From Glandiceps talaboti (Eukaryota; Hemichordata; Enteropneusta; Spengelidae), in the NCBI RefSeq assembly GCF_964340395.1, contig NC_135561.1, positions 14,535,461 through 14,590,460 on the forward strand: a DNA stretch of 55,000 bases, given 5' to 3'. The position numbers and the translations under genes are program-made. Of the stretch, positions 40,430 to 52,471 are shown one piece after another; the stretch's first letter is position 1; every line of letters starts with the position of its first letter. The notes under the pieces were generated by a model. The model was not told the origin of the DNA, made no database searches, and worked only from the letters and a program-made list of their open reading frames with translations.

Positions 40430-40870
40430 CTATGCCAACTCGCTTTAAACGATGTGTGCTTTGTTACAAATTGGTGTCTGTGCCAAATTATAGTGAATTT
40501 GGAACTTGCATTCTTACTATATTGCCTAATTACCAAAACCCACTAATTATACAAATTACTCATTAACACTAAACAGATTTTATAGGAAATTCATGCTTAC
40601 TATTGTTGATGTATGTACCAAATTTTGCAGAATTTAAAGTATGCATTCTTTAGATATGACTTAATTACTGAAAATTATTAATTTTGCAAATTACTCATGA
40701 TCATTAACACTGAAAACTAGGCCAACTGGCTTTCTAGGACATGTGCATTTTGTTGTGGTAGATATAGGTATCAAATGTTTGGGAATGTGACATGCGCATT
40801 AATTAGATATAGCTTAATTATTGAAAATCATTAATGATGCAAATTCTCATTAAAAGTATAAGCTACATCA
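40430..40870. repeat. Degenerate ~115-130-bp tandem repeat, about three units
   Basis: Each unit holds a TTAATTA-TGAAAA-TTAAT segment, then GCAAATTACTCATTAACACT, then a block such as GATGTATGTACCAAATTTTG or GTAGATATAGGTATCAAATG, then TGCATTCTT or similar. Units are 115-130 bp apart and diverged. It is the same repeat as at 26680-26935. Confidence 0.65.
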
Positions 40871-42089
40871 ACAAGCATTATAACACATATCTTATGTTAT
40901 GACACATTTTTACTGCAAGTCTTGTAGATCTAAAGTCTTGATACATGTTGGTTGGTTGGTAGATCAATGATATTCATCTGTTGGGATACCTATTGGTAAA
41001 CAGTTTTGTTCTCATTCCAGGTCATGAACCTTCTTTCCTTTGATTATTTTGACGGAACGAAAGATTTCTAGTTGTCGTTTTTGCCATATTCATTGAAACT
41101 ACGAGTATGTTATGTTATGTGAAACAAATATATATATATTTTCTTGTAGAAGTGTCATAGCAAATTTTAGTGATATCTCGGGTTCACAGAAATGCTTAAA
41201 TCTTTTTAAAAAAAACATGTATCCCATTATCACAAATTACACCTTGAAGTGGAATTTCTTTGCATACATTTCATTGCATGTTATGTCAATCTCCCACTCG
41301 TTCAAAGTAGTAATGATTCAGAAGGCGTTTACCACAGATAGTAGTTTGAGAACTAAATATGAAAATGGCCGAGAAGGGCGCTTGGAGTTACTGTATGCCA
41401 AAGTTAAGGAATCTTCAATATTGCAACATAATCCTCCCTTTGAGTTTGGCTTCTTTAAATATCACCGCCATGTCAGTCCATTGAAATACTTACCAAGAAA
41501 TAAATCACCAAATCAATAAGAGTAAGCCATTCAAGTATTGTTTAGTCATTGTGTCGACAACATATAAAAGTATATGTGATAATTATAATAGTGAAGACAC
41601 CATTAGATAACGATATACCGTGACAATATGTACCCAAGTCTTTGGAAAATTAGGGAGGCTCGCCAGGAAACCTTGCTCATACAACTTTTTAAGAAACCTT
41701 TTACAGGCTGTAGACTTATGGCGTTCACATTTCAAAAGAAAAAAATCTGTATGGTATCCATATTTCTGTTTCCAGCTCACATTTCTCTTTTGTTATCGTG
41801 TGCCTTCTTGCCTTACCAACTGCCATTGCTTCAGAATGTTTTTTATACCTAGAACAATCATTCCTTGAAGACTTAAACCATATCATCACGACCCCATCAA
41901 TTGAGAAAGATTTGCTGTCTGGTAGTTCAATCACATACAGACTGATGTTCTTTCACCAACTACTCCTTCCATGTACGTCTGACAGCAATGAAATTCATTT
42001 AGCTCTTCACAGTTTCATTTGTACTGTTCCGGCTTTCCCATTGAGAGGGATGAAGTTACTTCAATAGCATTCAATTTATAATCGCTCTT
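40871..42089. other. No gene recognised; several short overlapping open frames
   Basis: Open frames at 41112-41519 (135 codons, +) and in several frames at 41620-42067 show no domain, signal or splice context that I recognise. The density of open frames is somewhat high, so a decayed gene or element is possible, but nothing supports a call. Confidence 0.3.
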
Positions 42090-43534
42090 TTTTTCAAAAG
42101 AATCTTAAGGGGATAGTCTTTCCGCCGTATTTCGGTTTGGTATATAAAACATCGTTCTAAAGAGTACATGCAGGTGCGGAACGACATAATTATTTCAATG
42201 CCAAAATGTTTCATTTTAATTGCCGTTCGTAAAGTTGTTTGGTATTGAAATATGTCATTCCGCACCTGCACTCTTTAGAACAATGTTTTATATATCAAAG
42301 TGAAATACGGCGGAAAAGGTTGATCTGTAATGGCAGCTATATATATATAGATTCAACATGTTGTCTCGTCTCTAATTAAATCTCTCTAAACCAGATGTTT
42401 ATATAGCGTCTCTGTTCTTAGATACCCTTAAAGGTGATTCAAAATGCTCACATTCACTATTGCTATTTTGCTAGACGACATGTTTGTGAAATTTATACTG
42501 GTTATAAAAATTTAAAAAAGCGTCTACAAACACCTTAAAATGACCTTTTGTCAGTCAGTTCCCTTCGGATTTACTTCGAGAGTTTTCGGGTATTTCCGGT
42601 CCCACCTAGACCACGGGATTTTATGACGTCATAAGGAGACATGGTTAGCACGTAGCCTATGACGAGCGTAGTCAACAGGTGAATAAAACTCAACAGCATT
42701 GTGAAAAAATACATTGCTGGTGGTTGTAATAGACATCAGTAAACAAAAACTACAGTCTACATGTCTTATTAACCAACATTTACCGATATTTACTCACACT
42801 TCCTGACTAATTGTCAGTGTCTGTGGGTATAAATGCTAAAATATTATGTCCCCATATTATGGCAAAATAAATCAAAATGGCTAGACTAGATACACAACCA
42901 CCAGCAATGTATTTTTTCATAATGCTGTTGAGTTTTATTCACCTGTTGACTACGCTCGTCATAGGCTACGTGCTAACCATGTCTCCTTATGACGTCATAA
43001 AATCCCGTGGTCTAGGTGGGACCGGAAATACCCGAAAACTCTCGAAGTAAATCCGAAGGGAACTGACTGAAAAAAGGTCATTTTAAGGTGTTTGTAGACG
43101 CTTTGTTAAAATTTTAAAACCAGTATACATTTCACAAACATGTCGTCTAGCAAAATAGCAATAGTGAATGTGAGCATTTTGAATCACCTTTAAGGGTATC
43201 TAAGAACAGAGACGCTATATAAACATCTGGTTTAGAGAGATTTAATTAGAGACGAGACAACATGTTGAATCTATATATATAGCTGCCATTACAGATCAAC
43301 CTTTTCCGCCGTATTTCACTTTGATATATAAAACATTGTTCTAAAGAGTGCAGGTGCGGAATGACATATTTCAATACCAAATTAAACAACTTTACGAACG
43401 GCAATTAAAATGAAACATTTTGGCATTGAAATAATTATGTCGTTCCGCACCTGCATGTACTCTTTAGAACGATGTTTTATATACCAAACCGAAATACGGC
43501 GGAAAGACTATCCCCTTAAGATTCTTTTGAAAAA
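42090..43534. mobile_element. 1.44-kb long foldback element with hairpins nested in each arm
   Basis: The left arm 42090-42727 is inverted almost perfectly by 42894-43534, around a 166-bp unique spacer at 42728-42893. The outer ends read CTTAAGGGGATAGTCTTTCC and GGAAAGACTATCCCCTTAAG, so both ends abut TTAA (42105-42108 and 43516-43519). Within each arm the outer ~210 bp is itself a palindrome: the CCGCCGTATTTC...GCAGGTGCGGAACGACAT block is inverted by ATGTCATTCCGCACCTGC...GAAATACGGCGG. An inner motif, CTTAAAGGTGATTCAAAATG, occurs inverted in both arms and once more at 43533-43566, ending at TTAA. There is no open frame of note. It resembles TTAA-targeting (piggyBac/Kolobok-like) non-autonomous or Foldback elements; the superfamily is inferred. 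Confidence 0.9.
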
Positions 43535-44079
43535 TAGTGAATGTGAGCATTTTGAATCACCTTTAACCGAATTAACGTTTTGATCATTATTTCCAAACAA
43601 AAGTATTAAATGTTGTAAATTGACATTCCCATCTACACAGGCCTAATACCAAATAATACGTATTTGCGAATGATATATCCGATCCGTAATTTACCATATA
43701 TGTGCTGTCTTTTAGTCACTGAATGTCCCATACATCATGAATTATACAAGGTAAAAATATTGGAAAAATAACGTGATCTTCATTCCATGTCATAACAAAT
43801 GTTCAAGATTTCTTAAAACCTCCAAATAGGTTATCCAAAGTTGTATAATTGTGATCGAACATACACGATACAAGTTACAACAAAGCTTCGTGATCTCTCG
43901 TAAGATAAATTATTGTAAGAGTGATCATTGTCATATTAAAAAGTTCATCGTGTCAATTAATAGCTTAAACTATAGCTATTGCTGATAATTGCGTGACTCC
44001 GCTGAGCAAACTGACCAGCAAACTGTTATATATACAAAGCTTATGCAGCGTCATGCAATCCAGGCGAGCACAAAAGTTA

Positions 44080-44470
44080 CCATTGGTGGTTTGATAAATT
44101 ACAAATTGGACCATCGATGAAAGAGAGTGTTTGGCGTTTAGGACTTGGGAAATTTTTTATTTAGTCACTAGTGAATTGAAATTACGTGAGTTCCAGTGGA
44201 AATGTCTCCATCGTTAATAAGTTTTTGTTTTATTGGACAATCAAAGACAAAATGAATTGTACACTTTGTCAGGAGATTGATTCTCTTGAACACAAATCTT
44301 TATATTTTGATATGGCGTTAAGATGTTGGTGGGTTTTTTTAATGATATTCTACGGAAATTTTGTCATGTGGAGGTTAAGATTTCTGAACATAATATCATT
44401 TTCACTGAATCTCCTGAAGGAATTACCAACAAAACAGATTGTTAAACAGCTCAGTTGTTATGTCTGTTAG
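44080..44470 (+). mobile_element. LINE reverse transcriptase C-terminal relic (L1/Tx1-like)
   Basis: Across frames the + strand reads SELKLREFQWKCLH (~44170-44211), NKFLFYW with NCTLCQEIDSLEHK (44216-44300), MALRCWW and, in another frame, KISEHNIIF. REFQWK-x-LH, CxxC and DSxEHxF are typical of the C-terminal end of L1/Tx1-like LINE proteins as I recall them. Short and frame-shifted; the catalytic region is absent. Confidence 0.65.
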
Positions 44471-44499
44471 GAAAGTAGTGTATTCATAAATACTGGATA

Positions 44500-44882
44500 A
44501 GGCCAAACAAAAAAAAGTTGTTTGGTTCCGGTTACCCGACCCCACCTATTTTTTTCACGCCGATCCTAAACTTTTCTTTACATATCCGAGAAAAATAACG
44601 ATACAATCACGAAAACCGTGAAGTCTCGCAAGAAATAGTGGATGAGGAAACTGACATCAACTTAAAAAGACAATTATATAAAATTATTCTTCCAATCTGT
44701 AATGGCTGTACATCTGGTAGGAAGAACTAAACAACACAGAGACCGTTTGGAAAACAATGTAAAACCTGAATTAGACACTCACACATGACAAACAAATATA
44801 ATACAATAAAATAAACAAATCTACCTATCCCACCTATTATAAGATTGAATGTAATCGGAACCACAGAATTCTTTTTACGCCT
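44500..44882 (+). mobile_element. AGGCC-ended MITE, copy 4
   Basis: Starts AGGCCAAACAAAAAAAAGTT plus GTTTGGTTCCGGTTACCCGA and ends CCACAGAATTCTTTTTACGC plus CT. It contains GAAATAGTGGATGAGGAAAC and CAATCTGTAATGGCTGTACA. It directly follows the LINE relic. Confidence 0.88.
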
Positions 44883-45495
44883 AATAGTCAATAACATTCC
44901 GATAGAAACTCTTGTTAGATAAGAATTTGTTTTAAGTTTAAATAAACCCACTGTTTTGGAAAGTTTTAATAGACTAATGACAGTGTAAATTAATCACTAG
45001 GTTGTTATTCCTTTTCTTTCATGAGGCTATAAAAAAACTATACCCAAGTATTTGGCTGTAAAGAGATAAGTTTCTCCAACTTAACGCTTTGACCGATTTA
45101 AAAAAAATGAATACTTCTGTCAGACACAGATACGTCATATTCATGATATGCAGAGGTCGGGGAAGATAAGGAAGATAAAATTCAAATTGCTGTTATCTTG
45201 AGTTAAATACTAAACTATGTGTAAAACATTAAGTATGTGGAACCTTTTCTACATTCCCAATTATGAAATGTAACTTTGTGATGACTAGAATTGATTGTCT
45301 TATTCAAAAGGAAGAGATTTTGACCTACACAATAGATCAATACTTGCATGTACACGATGCATTTTTCTTTTGGGAATAGCTAATGCATCGCTTTTCATAC
45401 CAACTTCAATTTGCTTAACTTTATCCATATAAAGATGTATACTTTGACGGTGATGAATGATAATAATTTATGAATAGTGTAGTAAATGTATGCAT

Positions 45496-46013
<518 letters not shown>

Positions 46014-46728
46014 ACAGTTGATTTAGTAGTTTAAAACCGCTGTACTTGTAGTAGCAGTAGCATGTACATTTAATTCACCATATTGAAATATTTACGCCAG
46101 CGTGTATTCCCTACAAGCTAAGAGTGGAGATACAATAGGTTATTCGTGATAGAATACATTACCGCCTTGAGCAGTCACAGAGATGGCCACCTGTGCCTCA
46201 GGTTCGCTGATGGTTACTAATATGTATTGTTCATTTGCAAACTTTCCCTCGACGTCTAGGCCCTATGTATATACTCACAATTTCATTTTTTCTTTCAATT
46301 TGCGATAAATCACCGCCCAAAACACCTTGGGCCAGAGGCAATTTGATCACAAAAATGATAAGACCAAATGTGAAATGAAAAGAAAGCCAATCAGTTTTAG
46401 CAATCCCATAAAGAATACATTTTAGTCACCCGTTTTTAAATATTACTCACATGGAGAGACAGATATAGACAGTCCTACACAAAGTGCAATTATGTAATCA
46501 TTTAGCGAACACAGATTTGATTGCTTGATGAAAAATATGCCCCAGTTCCGCACACAGCTAGAGTAGGTTTACAAGATTAGTACCCTATAATCAAGCACAC
46601 TATTGATATGATATCTGCGAGCTCTTTGCTGCACACGCTAACACCTTGAAATGTGAAAAGGTGTCATTTTAACCAATCTTCTTTTATTTGAATGGAAATG
46701 TGTCACTAACTACACAGCTATATGCACA
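46014..46728. other. No gene recognised
   Basis: AT-rich intergenic sequence without exons or repeats matched elsewhere in the window. Confidence 0.4.
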
Positions 46729-47095
46729 TACAGCACCTTGCAGTTTATAGTTCACTCCCTATGTACATGATACACCTTCGCAGCCACAATAAGAAACTGC
46801 ACGTTCTTCATTTTTAAGATAGAAAGTTTGAACATCTTGCTACATTTTATTTCAATGAAATTAACCATTTAAAGGTACAGCCACAGACACGCTGGTGCCA
46901 TTGCTTTGACGTCTGCACCTGGTGTCTGCATGTTGGCATGTTAGTTCATTTCACTTAAACAAAATATAGCAAGACATTGTATTCATTCATACTATATTAA
47001 ACTGCAGTTTATATCATATGCGCTTTCTTATTGGTTTCTGCATAGATGTAGCTAACAGATAGAGCGTGAACGGTATACTAACAATGCGCTGTATG
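46729..47095. mobile_element. Foldback family E, copy 4 (near complete)
   Basis: The left end is ACAGCACCTTGCAGTTTATA with AGTTCACTC, then CAATAAGAAACTGCACGTTC. The right side has TTCATTTCACTTAAACAAAA, TATAGCAAGA, TTATTGGTTTCTGCATAGAT and GTGAACGGTATACTAACAAT with GCGCTGT. The ends are inverted to each other. Confidence 0.8.
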
Positions 47096-47961
47096 TTCGA
47101 AATGTTTTATGTAGACTTCGTCATATATTGTCAAACTCTTGTCTGTGTGTTTTATGTATGAATATATAGTATCATTATTTCGTGCAATTCAATGCCATCA
47201 GCCCATAATGCATTGTCCAAAAAAAAACTTTAAACACATTGACAGGAAAGAAATATTAAAATGTGTGTTTATCAAAAAATAGATGTCGACGCTCCCCAAT
47301 GCCTATGGCCAAAAACAAGTTCTTTGACATATGTAAAAGCTGTCATCTAATTTATATTGTTGAACTCAAAATCATAATATCATAGTGGTATCAATACATC
47401 TCAAATTCAGTCTAATAAACCTGTTTAATCGTGGTTAATTGGATGCCAAAATTGTTTGATATCGTCACACCTTTGAAATAACTATTCAGAACAGCTATCA
47501 CACATTCAAAATAAAAGGGCTACTTGAATTCGAATGACGGTGAATACTGACATGGATAGAATCATGTCGTTTAATACGTGTTGCTATGAGAACAAAGAGT
47601 ATCTCTTTGAGTGTAAACTTTGGAGTATTTCAATGTAAGCTCTATCATCGATAGCTGTGAAAGTAATGACGTTAAGGTGTGAAGTGCCTGTTTCAATTAG
47701 CAGGTAAGAGTAGTGCAACTCAGTCATACAACACTGTGCCTTACAGATACGACTGTCTCACTTAAGTTACATTTCCTCAAACGTCGAAATAATCTCATTA
47801 TTTTCTTTTGATACCCACAAGGCCGTTTGTCATTCAATGTCCATGATATCCTGGATAGACACTAATATATGGAAACGATTAATGTATTGCAAAGAAGAAA
47901 AATAAAATATGTAGCAAGTTTCATGTCAATTGATGCAGCAATGTGACATGTTGTGTCCGCA

Positions 47962-48066
47962 CATACATACATACATACATACATACACACACACACATAC
48001 ATACATACATACATACATACATACATACATACATACATACAGACATACATACATACAGACATACAG
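47962..48066. repeat. (CATA)n microsatellite
   Basis: CATA units with a short CA block near 47986-47996 and CAGA variants towards the end. Confidence 0.95.
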
Positions 48067-48219
48067 AGACAGTACTATGCCACCAGTTGAATGGGGTCAA
48101 AGGTCACACAATTGAATTGCTGATGGTAGAATTGTCTCATTACGGACTTGGAGTATATCCGCCCATGTAATACAAGTGTAATGCTATTATTAGAGCTGAA
48201 TATTGTAAAACAAGTACTT

Positions 48220-48260
48220 AATTGTTTGTTTGTTTGTTTGTTTGTTTGTTTGTTTGTTTT
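48220..48260. repeat. (TTTG)n microsatellite
   Basis: About ten TTTG units between 48220 and 48258. Confidence 0.95.
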
Positions 48261-48550
48261 TAGAAAAAAAACCGAATATTTACATTTGGATGTTTTGTTA
48301 AAAAAATAACATTGTCAAAGAAATCCCTGAAGTCAAAACCAGTTGATAATCTTTACGAAATGTCGAGTTCTACTATTTTTAAAATGACGAATAATACTTA
48401 AAATTGACAAAATATATTGTTTACCGTGTCCTGCGACACTCGCTGCGTTAGCTGGGTCACCCTTGTACCTATTTCGAGGTCACATGATCGAAACATGTGA
48501 TAACATTTCGAGAGGCAGATAAGTTTATTGTCAGTGGCCGCTGTAAAATA

Positions 48551-48610
48551 ATGGACCTCGAAAAATCCAACCCGGTCGACGAGACGTCACCGTTACTAAC
48601 GAGTTCAGAG
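48551..48610 (+). CDS. Candidate first coding exon with an acidic dileucine sorting signal
   Basis: An ATG at 48551 in good context (A at -3, G at +4) opens 20 codons starting MDLEKSNPVD and containing ETSPLL, a match to the [DE]xxxL[LI] endosome/lysosome sorting motif. It ends in phase 0 at a GTAAAC donor (48611). The ~120 bp before it is less AT-rich, as expected for a 5' UTR or promoter. Short cytosolic N-termini like this are common in lysosomal multi-pass transporters. No second exon was found in the remaining 6.4 kb, so the gene either continues past the window or the call is wrong. Confidence 0.4.
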
Positions 48611-49529
48611 GTAAACTATCTCATTTTTAATTTATAAGAAATTACTTGATGGGTTGTGACCATTCGACCGATATATGATGTAGAAGGTAAGGGTGGATAA
48701 ACGGTACGGTGACTTTGTACTGGACACTGTAGTCAGCTGGTTGGACGTTGAACGCAGACAAACAACTCTGAAGGGTTTTACGGTACAGTGCTGAGTACAG
48801 TTATACACGTATGACTCAGCTATTTCGACTCGGTGTCCAATATACCGGTATATATAGTTAATGGTTCTACCTTGCAAAGAGTAGGCACCGCTCTTGCTGA
48901 ATTTGCGTCACTGTTTGAGTTGGACTAAGCTTGTCAGTGGTACTAGTTTTCAATATATGCATCAACGGTTTATCCTACGGGTTCGTCTTATTCCACTGTC
49001 TGTCACTGCCGAACTTGATGAAGGGAAGCCATATATAGACAGTAGTGTTTATGGTGAAGCCTGCACGGACGACTTAATCAAACACCAATTACTAGGCAGT
49101 CGTTTAATACCTCGTATAACGTAGAATTGTACTACGGTTAGCGTGAAACCCTAATCGATAAGGGGTGTGAACGTGTACATGAAGCAGTAGGTCCCTCCCC
49201 TCAAGGATACAATGATATTATGTACATCGTTAGGAGTCCACAGGTAAAAAGGGAAATTCTCTTACGTAACTTGCTACATACAGAAACAACAGTGAGCGCA
49301 GATCTTTGTTTACATAACCATTGTTATAATGATGTCAGCTCGCTTCAACCATAGTCAGCCTATCATGATATCGTGACAGAGTACAGTCTCTGGCAAATAG
49401 TCACTATTCTAATATTCTCCAACAACCCTTCTAGAAATGTTGGTATAAATCCATACTGCCATACCAAAACCAAAACTTATTGAGTGAACACTTCACTTGA
49501 GCCTATGTTTCATAAACTAAATATGTAAG

Positions 49530-50270
49530 GGAGCCTTCAATAATTAGGGGGGGGGGGGTTGTCAAATTTACACTCGGTTCTCAGGGAGGAACATATTTTT
49601 TAAATAGAATTAGAGGAGGGTCACATTTTACTTTGACTCATTGCATTATTTAACTTTGCCACTGACACGTGCAGTGGTTTCACATCCAATTTCTGCAACA
49701 TCCCACCACTGCCAGCATGTTGTAACGTAATACTAGAACATACAAGTGAAATCGCTGCAGACAGCCATGTCGTGAATCAATTGTTAGTTGTGTTGTGTTG
49801 TGTTGTGTTGTGTTGTGTTGTGAGGAGAGGAGTAGATGTGTCTCACAGGAATGAAGGCATGTGGTAAGATATTGGGGTCCTGGGTAATGTGGCCTTGGTA
49901 GAGAGGGGTTGTTGATCTCAGTTTCGACACTCAGTAGTGCTCACATCTTATCTTTGGAGTTCTCCCCTTCAGCGCTGCCAATTGGATCCAAACGTATCAT
50001 GGGAATTCAACCAAAGCTTTTAATATTATGAATGTGGTGGGATCGAGTGTTTGCCATCGATTCTGGCAATATCCTTTTCAAGTCTGACAGAAATGTAATC
50101 TATGTTTTAGAATGATTGAAGGGGGGTGGGTCGTATTTAATTAAGAGAAAGGAAATTGAAGGAGGGTTATTCTTTAATAAACGAAATCGGGGTGGGGGGG
50201 GGTCATATTTTACGAAGCAGATTGGGCGTGATTTTCATTGCCCCTCCCCTTGTATTTACCTGAGTGCTCC
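49530..50270. mobile_element. MITE-like element, ~740 bp, G/C-run subterminal ends
   Basis: The left end GGAGCCTTCAATAATTAGGG plus a G-run is inverted by CCCCTCCCCTTGTATTTACC plus TGAGTGCTCC at the right. Inside are further G-rich motifs (GAGGAGGGTCACATTTTAC; GGGGGGGGTCATATTTTACG) and a (TTGTG)n run at about 49790-49822. There is no coding frame. Confidence 0.65.
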
Positions 50271-50896
50271 ATAAGGTCAACTAGGGCTGTCGTGCTCACG
50301 CGAAAATCACGTGTGTCTGGATCCCAACCGTGATTCTGACAACTCGACTGCTAACTCTGTTTCTCCATTAACTAGAAAGCGTACGGTTATATCACAATTG
50401 CACATTCTAAATTAAACTCGTATCACGGGTGAAAGTGATAGCAACGAGAGGACTTTAATAATGTGTTGCTTAACTTACTTCGTACGTAAGCTTATGCATG
50501 CATCTAGTTAAAAAATTCTACAGACCACGGTTTTGTTTCATTATTCCCGCCGAATATCACCGCGTGGAAAATACAGACATTTTCATATGATATGAGACGA
50601 GTGATTTATAAGTGTGTGTTCCTTTATGTTACGCTGATATACCTAGACATTTGAAAGTTACTCTTTTTCTATTTAACGTAAGCCAACACTATGCACTGGA
50701 TCTGTGCTGTCACCCTAGGAGTCGTTATTGTATATTAACATTTTAAAGTATTTGACGTTAAAGCCATGAAATTCTCATTGAGTATTCTAAAAGTGATAGC
50801 GGGTAAATAAACCGACCTTCGCGATGCCGAGTTTTTGACTTTTGCCGATAACTGTTGTCAGGCTTGCAAGGACTTTATACCATGATATCTATATAA

Positions 50897-51222
50897 TGCG
50901 ACGCAGCTTACTGTTAACTCGCCGTTTGACACAACCAGAAACCAATATGAAACTTTACAGGCTGTAACTTTAAGATAGCAACATTGAAGGAGTACTGAAA
51001 CAGTTTCTTGCTACATTTTGTCTAAACATCAATTACAGATGTCAAAACTTTGGCGCCCGTTTGTCTACGTCTATTTGCAATATGAAGTTTATTTCATTCA
51101 CAACAAATTTAGTAAGAAATTGTGTCCTAAAGTGTAGCATGTACAGTTTCTTGTTAGTTTCTGTGTGTTTGTATCAGACAGAGACAGTGAACAGCAACCT
51201 GCAAAACGCTGCATCGTGTCTT
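50897..51222. mobile_element. Foldback family E, copy 5 (near complete)
   Basis: The left arm has GCAGCTTACTGTTAACTCGC, GTTTGACACAACCAGAAACC and TTTAAGATAGCAACATTGAA, then TTTCTTGCTACATTTTGTCT. The right arm has CTAAAGTGTAGCATGTACAG, TTTCTTGTTAGTTTCTGTGT, ATCAGACAGAGACAGTGAAC and AGCAACCTGCAAAACGCTG. Confidence 0.8.
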
Positions 51223-51229
51223 TTGATCA

Positions 51230-52430
51230 ACATTCTTTGAACGTTTGCAACAAACACACTATATAGAAGAGACGCAGTCAAGTTGAAAGAGAAAGCCGCT
51301 TGCTCGCAGTGTTACCGAACAATGAGGACAGATGAGATTTTAGTAAATCAAATGCAGGGTTTATTATTATATTGCCTTTATCCATGGAAACACATAAACT
51401 TAAGTCAAAGAATACTACTAAACCATTGGTAATATAAACCATCATTGACATAATATTAATACAAATTATATATCGTTTAAAACCATTTGTGTCATCTTGA
51501 AATTCTACTGAAAGCAGATTTGAATAAAACACCTACTCCACAAGTGAGATAATATCTCTTTGTATGCAAGTGTTATGGATACAAGATAGATTATATAATT
51601 GGGATAAATTTGTGATTCACTTAGACTACAGTTATAACATCAGTTTATAGAAGTAGAAGCTTTGCCTGTCAGAATGGTTGCTGAGTTTTAGCCGGTGAAT
51701 GGCAAAATATGAGTTACATTTTATTTGGAAACGAAACGAAAATAACATAAATGCGCCAGGAGTTAAGTTGCTGATCATCATGTTCCCGGTACGCCTCAAA
51801 ATCATTGAATAAACTAAGTTGCTGATCGCGGGAGCTCGTAAAACCTGTTGTTCAAAAGTCGTCCCTTGTAATTCCTCATCGATTTAAGGTTATACAGTAG
51901 GTTTGAGGTCTTTATCAACATTTACCACACATATATGCTACCTTGCCTATGGTTCAGATCAAAACATCCGGGTAATTTGCGGACAGGCGAAGTTTACTAA
52001 GTATGTAAACTGTCCACTGCTGGATAGCAATTCAGCAGCGTTACCATCGGCATCGCAATTGGCAAATTTCTGTGATGTGATTTATCGGTCTCGTTATTTC
52101 GGACTGTTTGGGATTGATATCCATAGCTTCGTTTCACACAAACAGTTCAAGAGTAAACAACATATAATGAACCTGGTATAGTTTTACTGTTTAAAATTTC
52201 TCACAAAAGTTAAGCCACTTTAAAAAAGTTGACATCTCCTATCTAAAAAATGTCACTGGATTTGTAAATTAATATTGTCCTTTTTTTAAAGTCTTTCGAA
52301 AGTAATTTAATTTTTTTCTGAGTGTCAAACACCACATGATATTGTACACATAGACACACACAGACACAGTACATATCAATCTATGTAGCCATTTGTATTT
52401 TGCAGTGAGCATTGTTCTCCCCAGTAGATC
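51230..52430. other. No gene recognised
   Basis: An open frame at 51903-52181 (92 codons, +) has no recognisable domain. The stretch is otherwise AT-rich without clear exons. Confidence 0.35.
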
Positions 52431-52431
52431 T

Positions 52432-52434
<3 letters not shown>

Positions 52435-52468
<34 letters not shown>
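52435..52468. repeat. (CA)n microsatellite
   Basis: About 17 CA units, immediately outside the left inverted end of the element at 52468-53832. Confidence 0.95.

Positions 52469-52471
<3 letters not shown>

Noticed and set aside
41112-41519. 135-codon + strand open frame
   Set aside because: No recognisable domain, no start or splice context and AT-rich codons. Kept only as part of an unassigned region.
51903-52181. 92-codon + strand open frame
   Set aside because: No family resemblance and no splice or promoter support.
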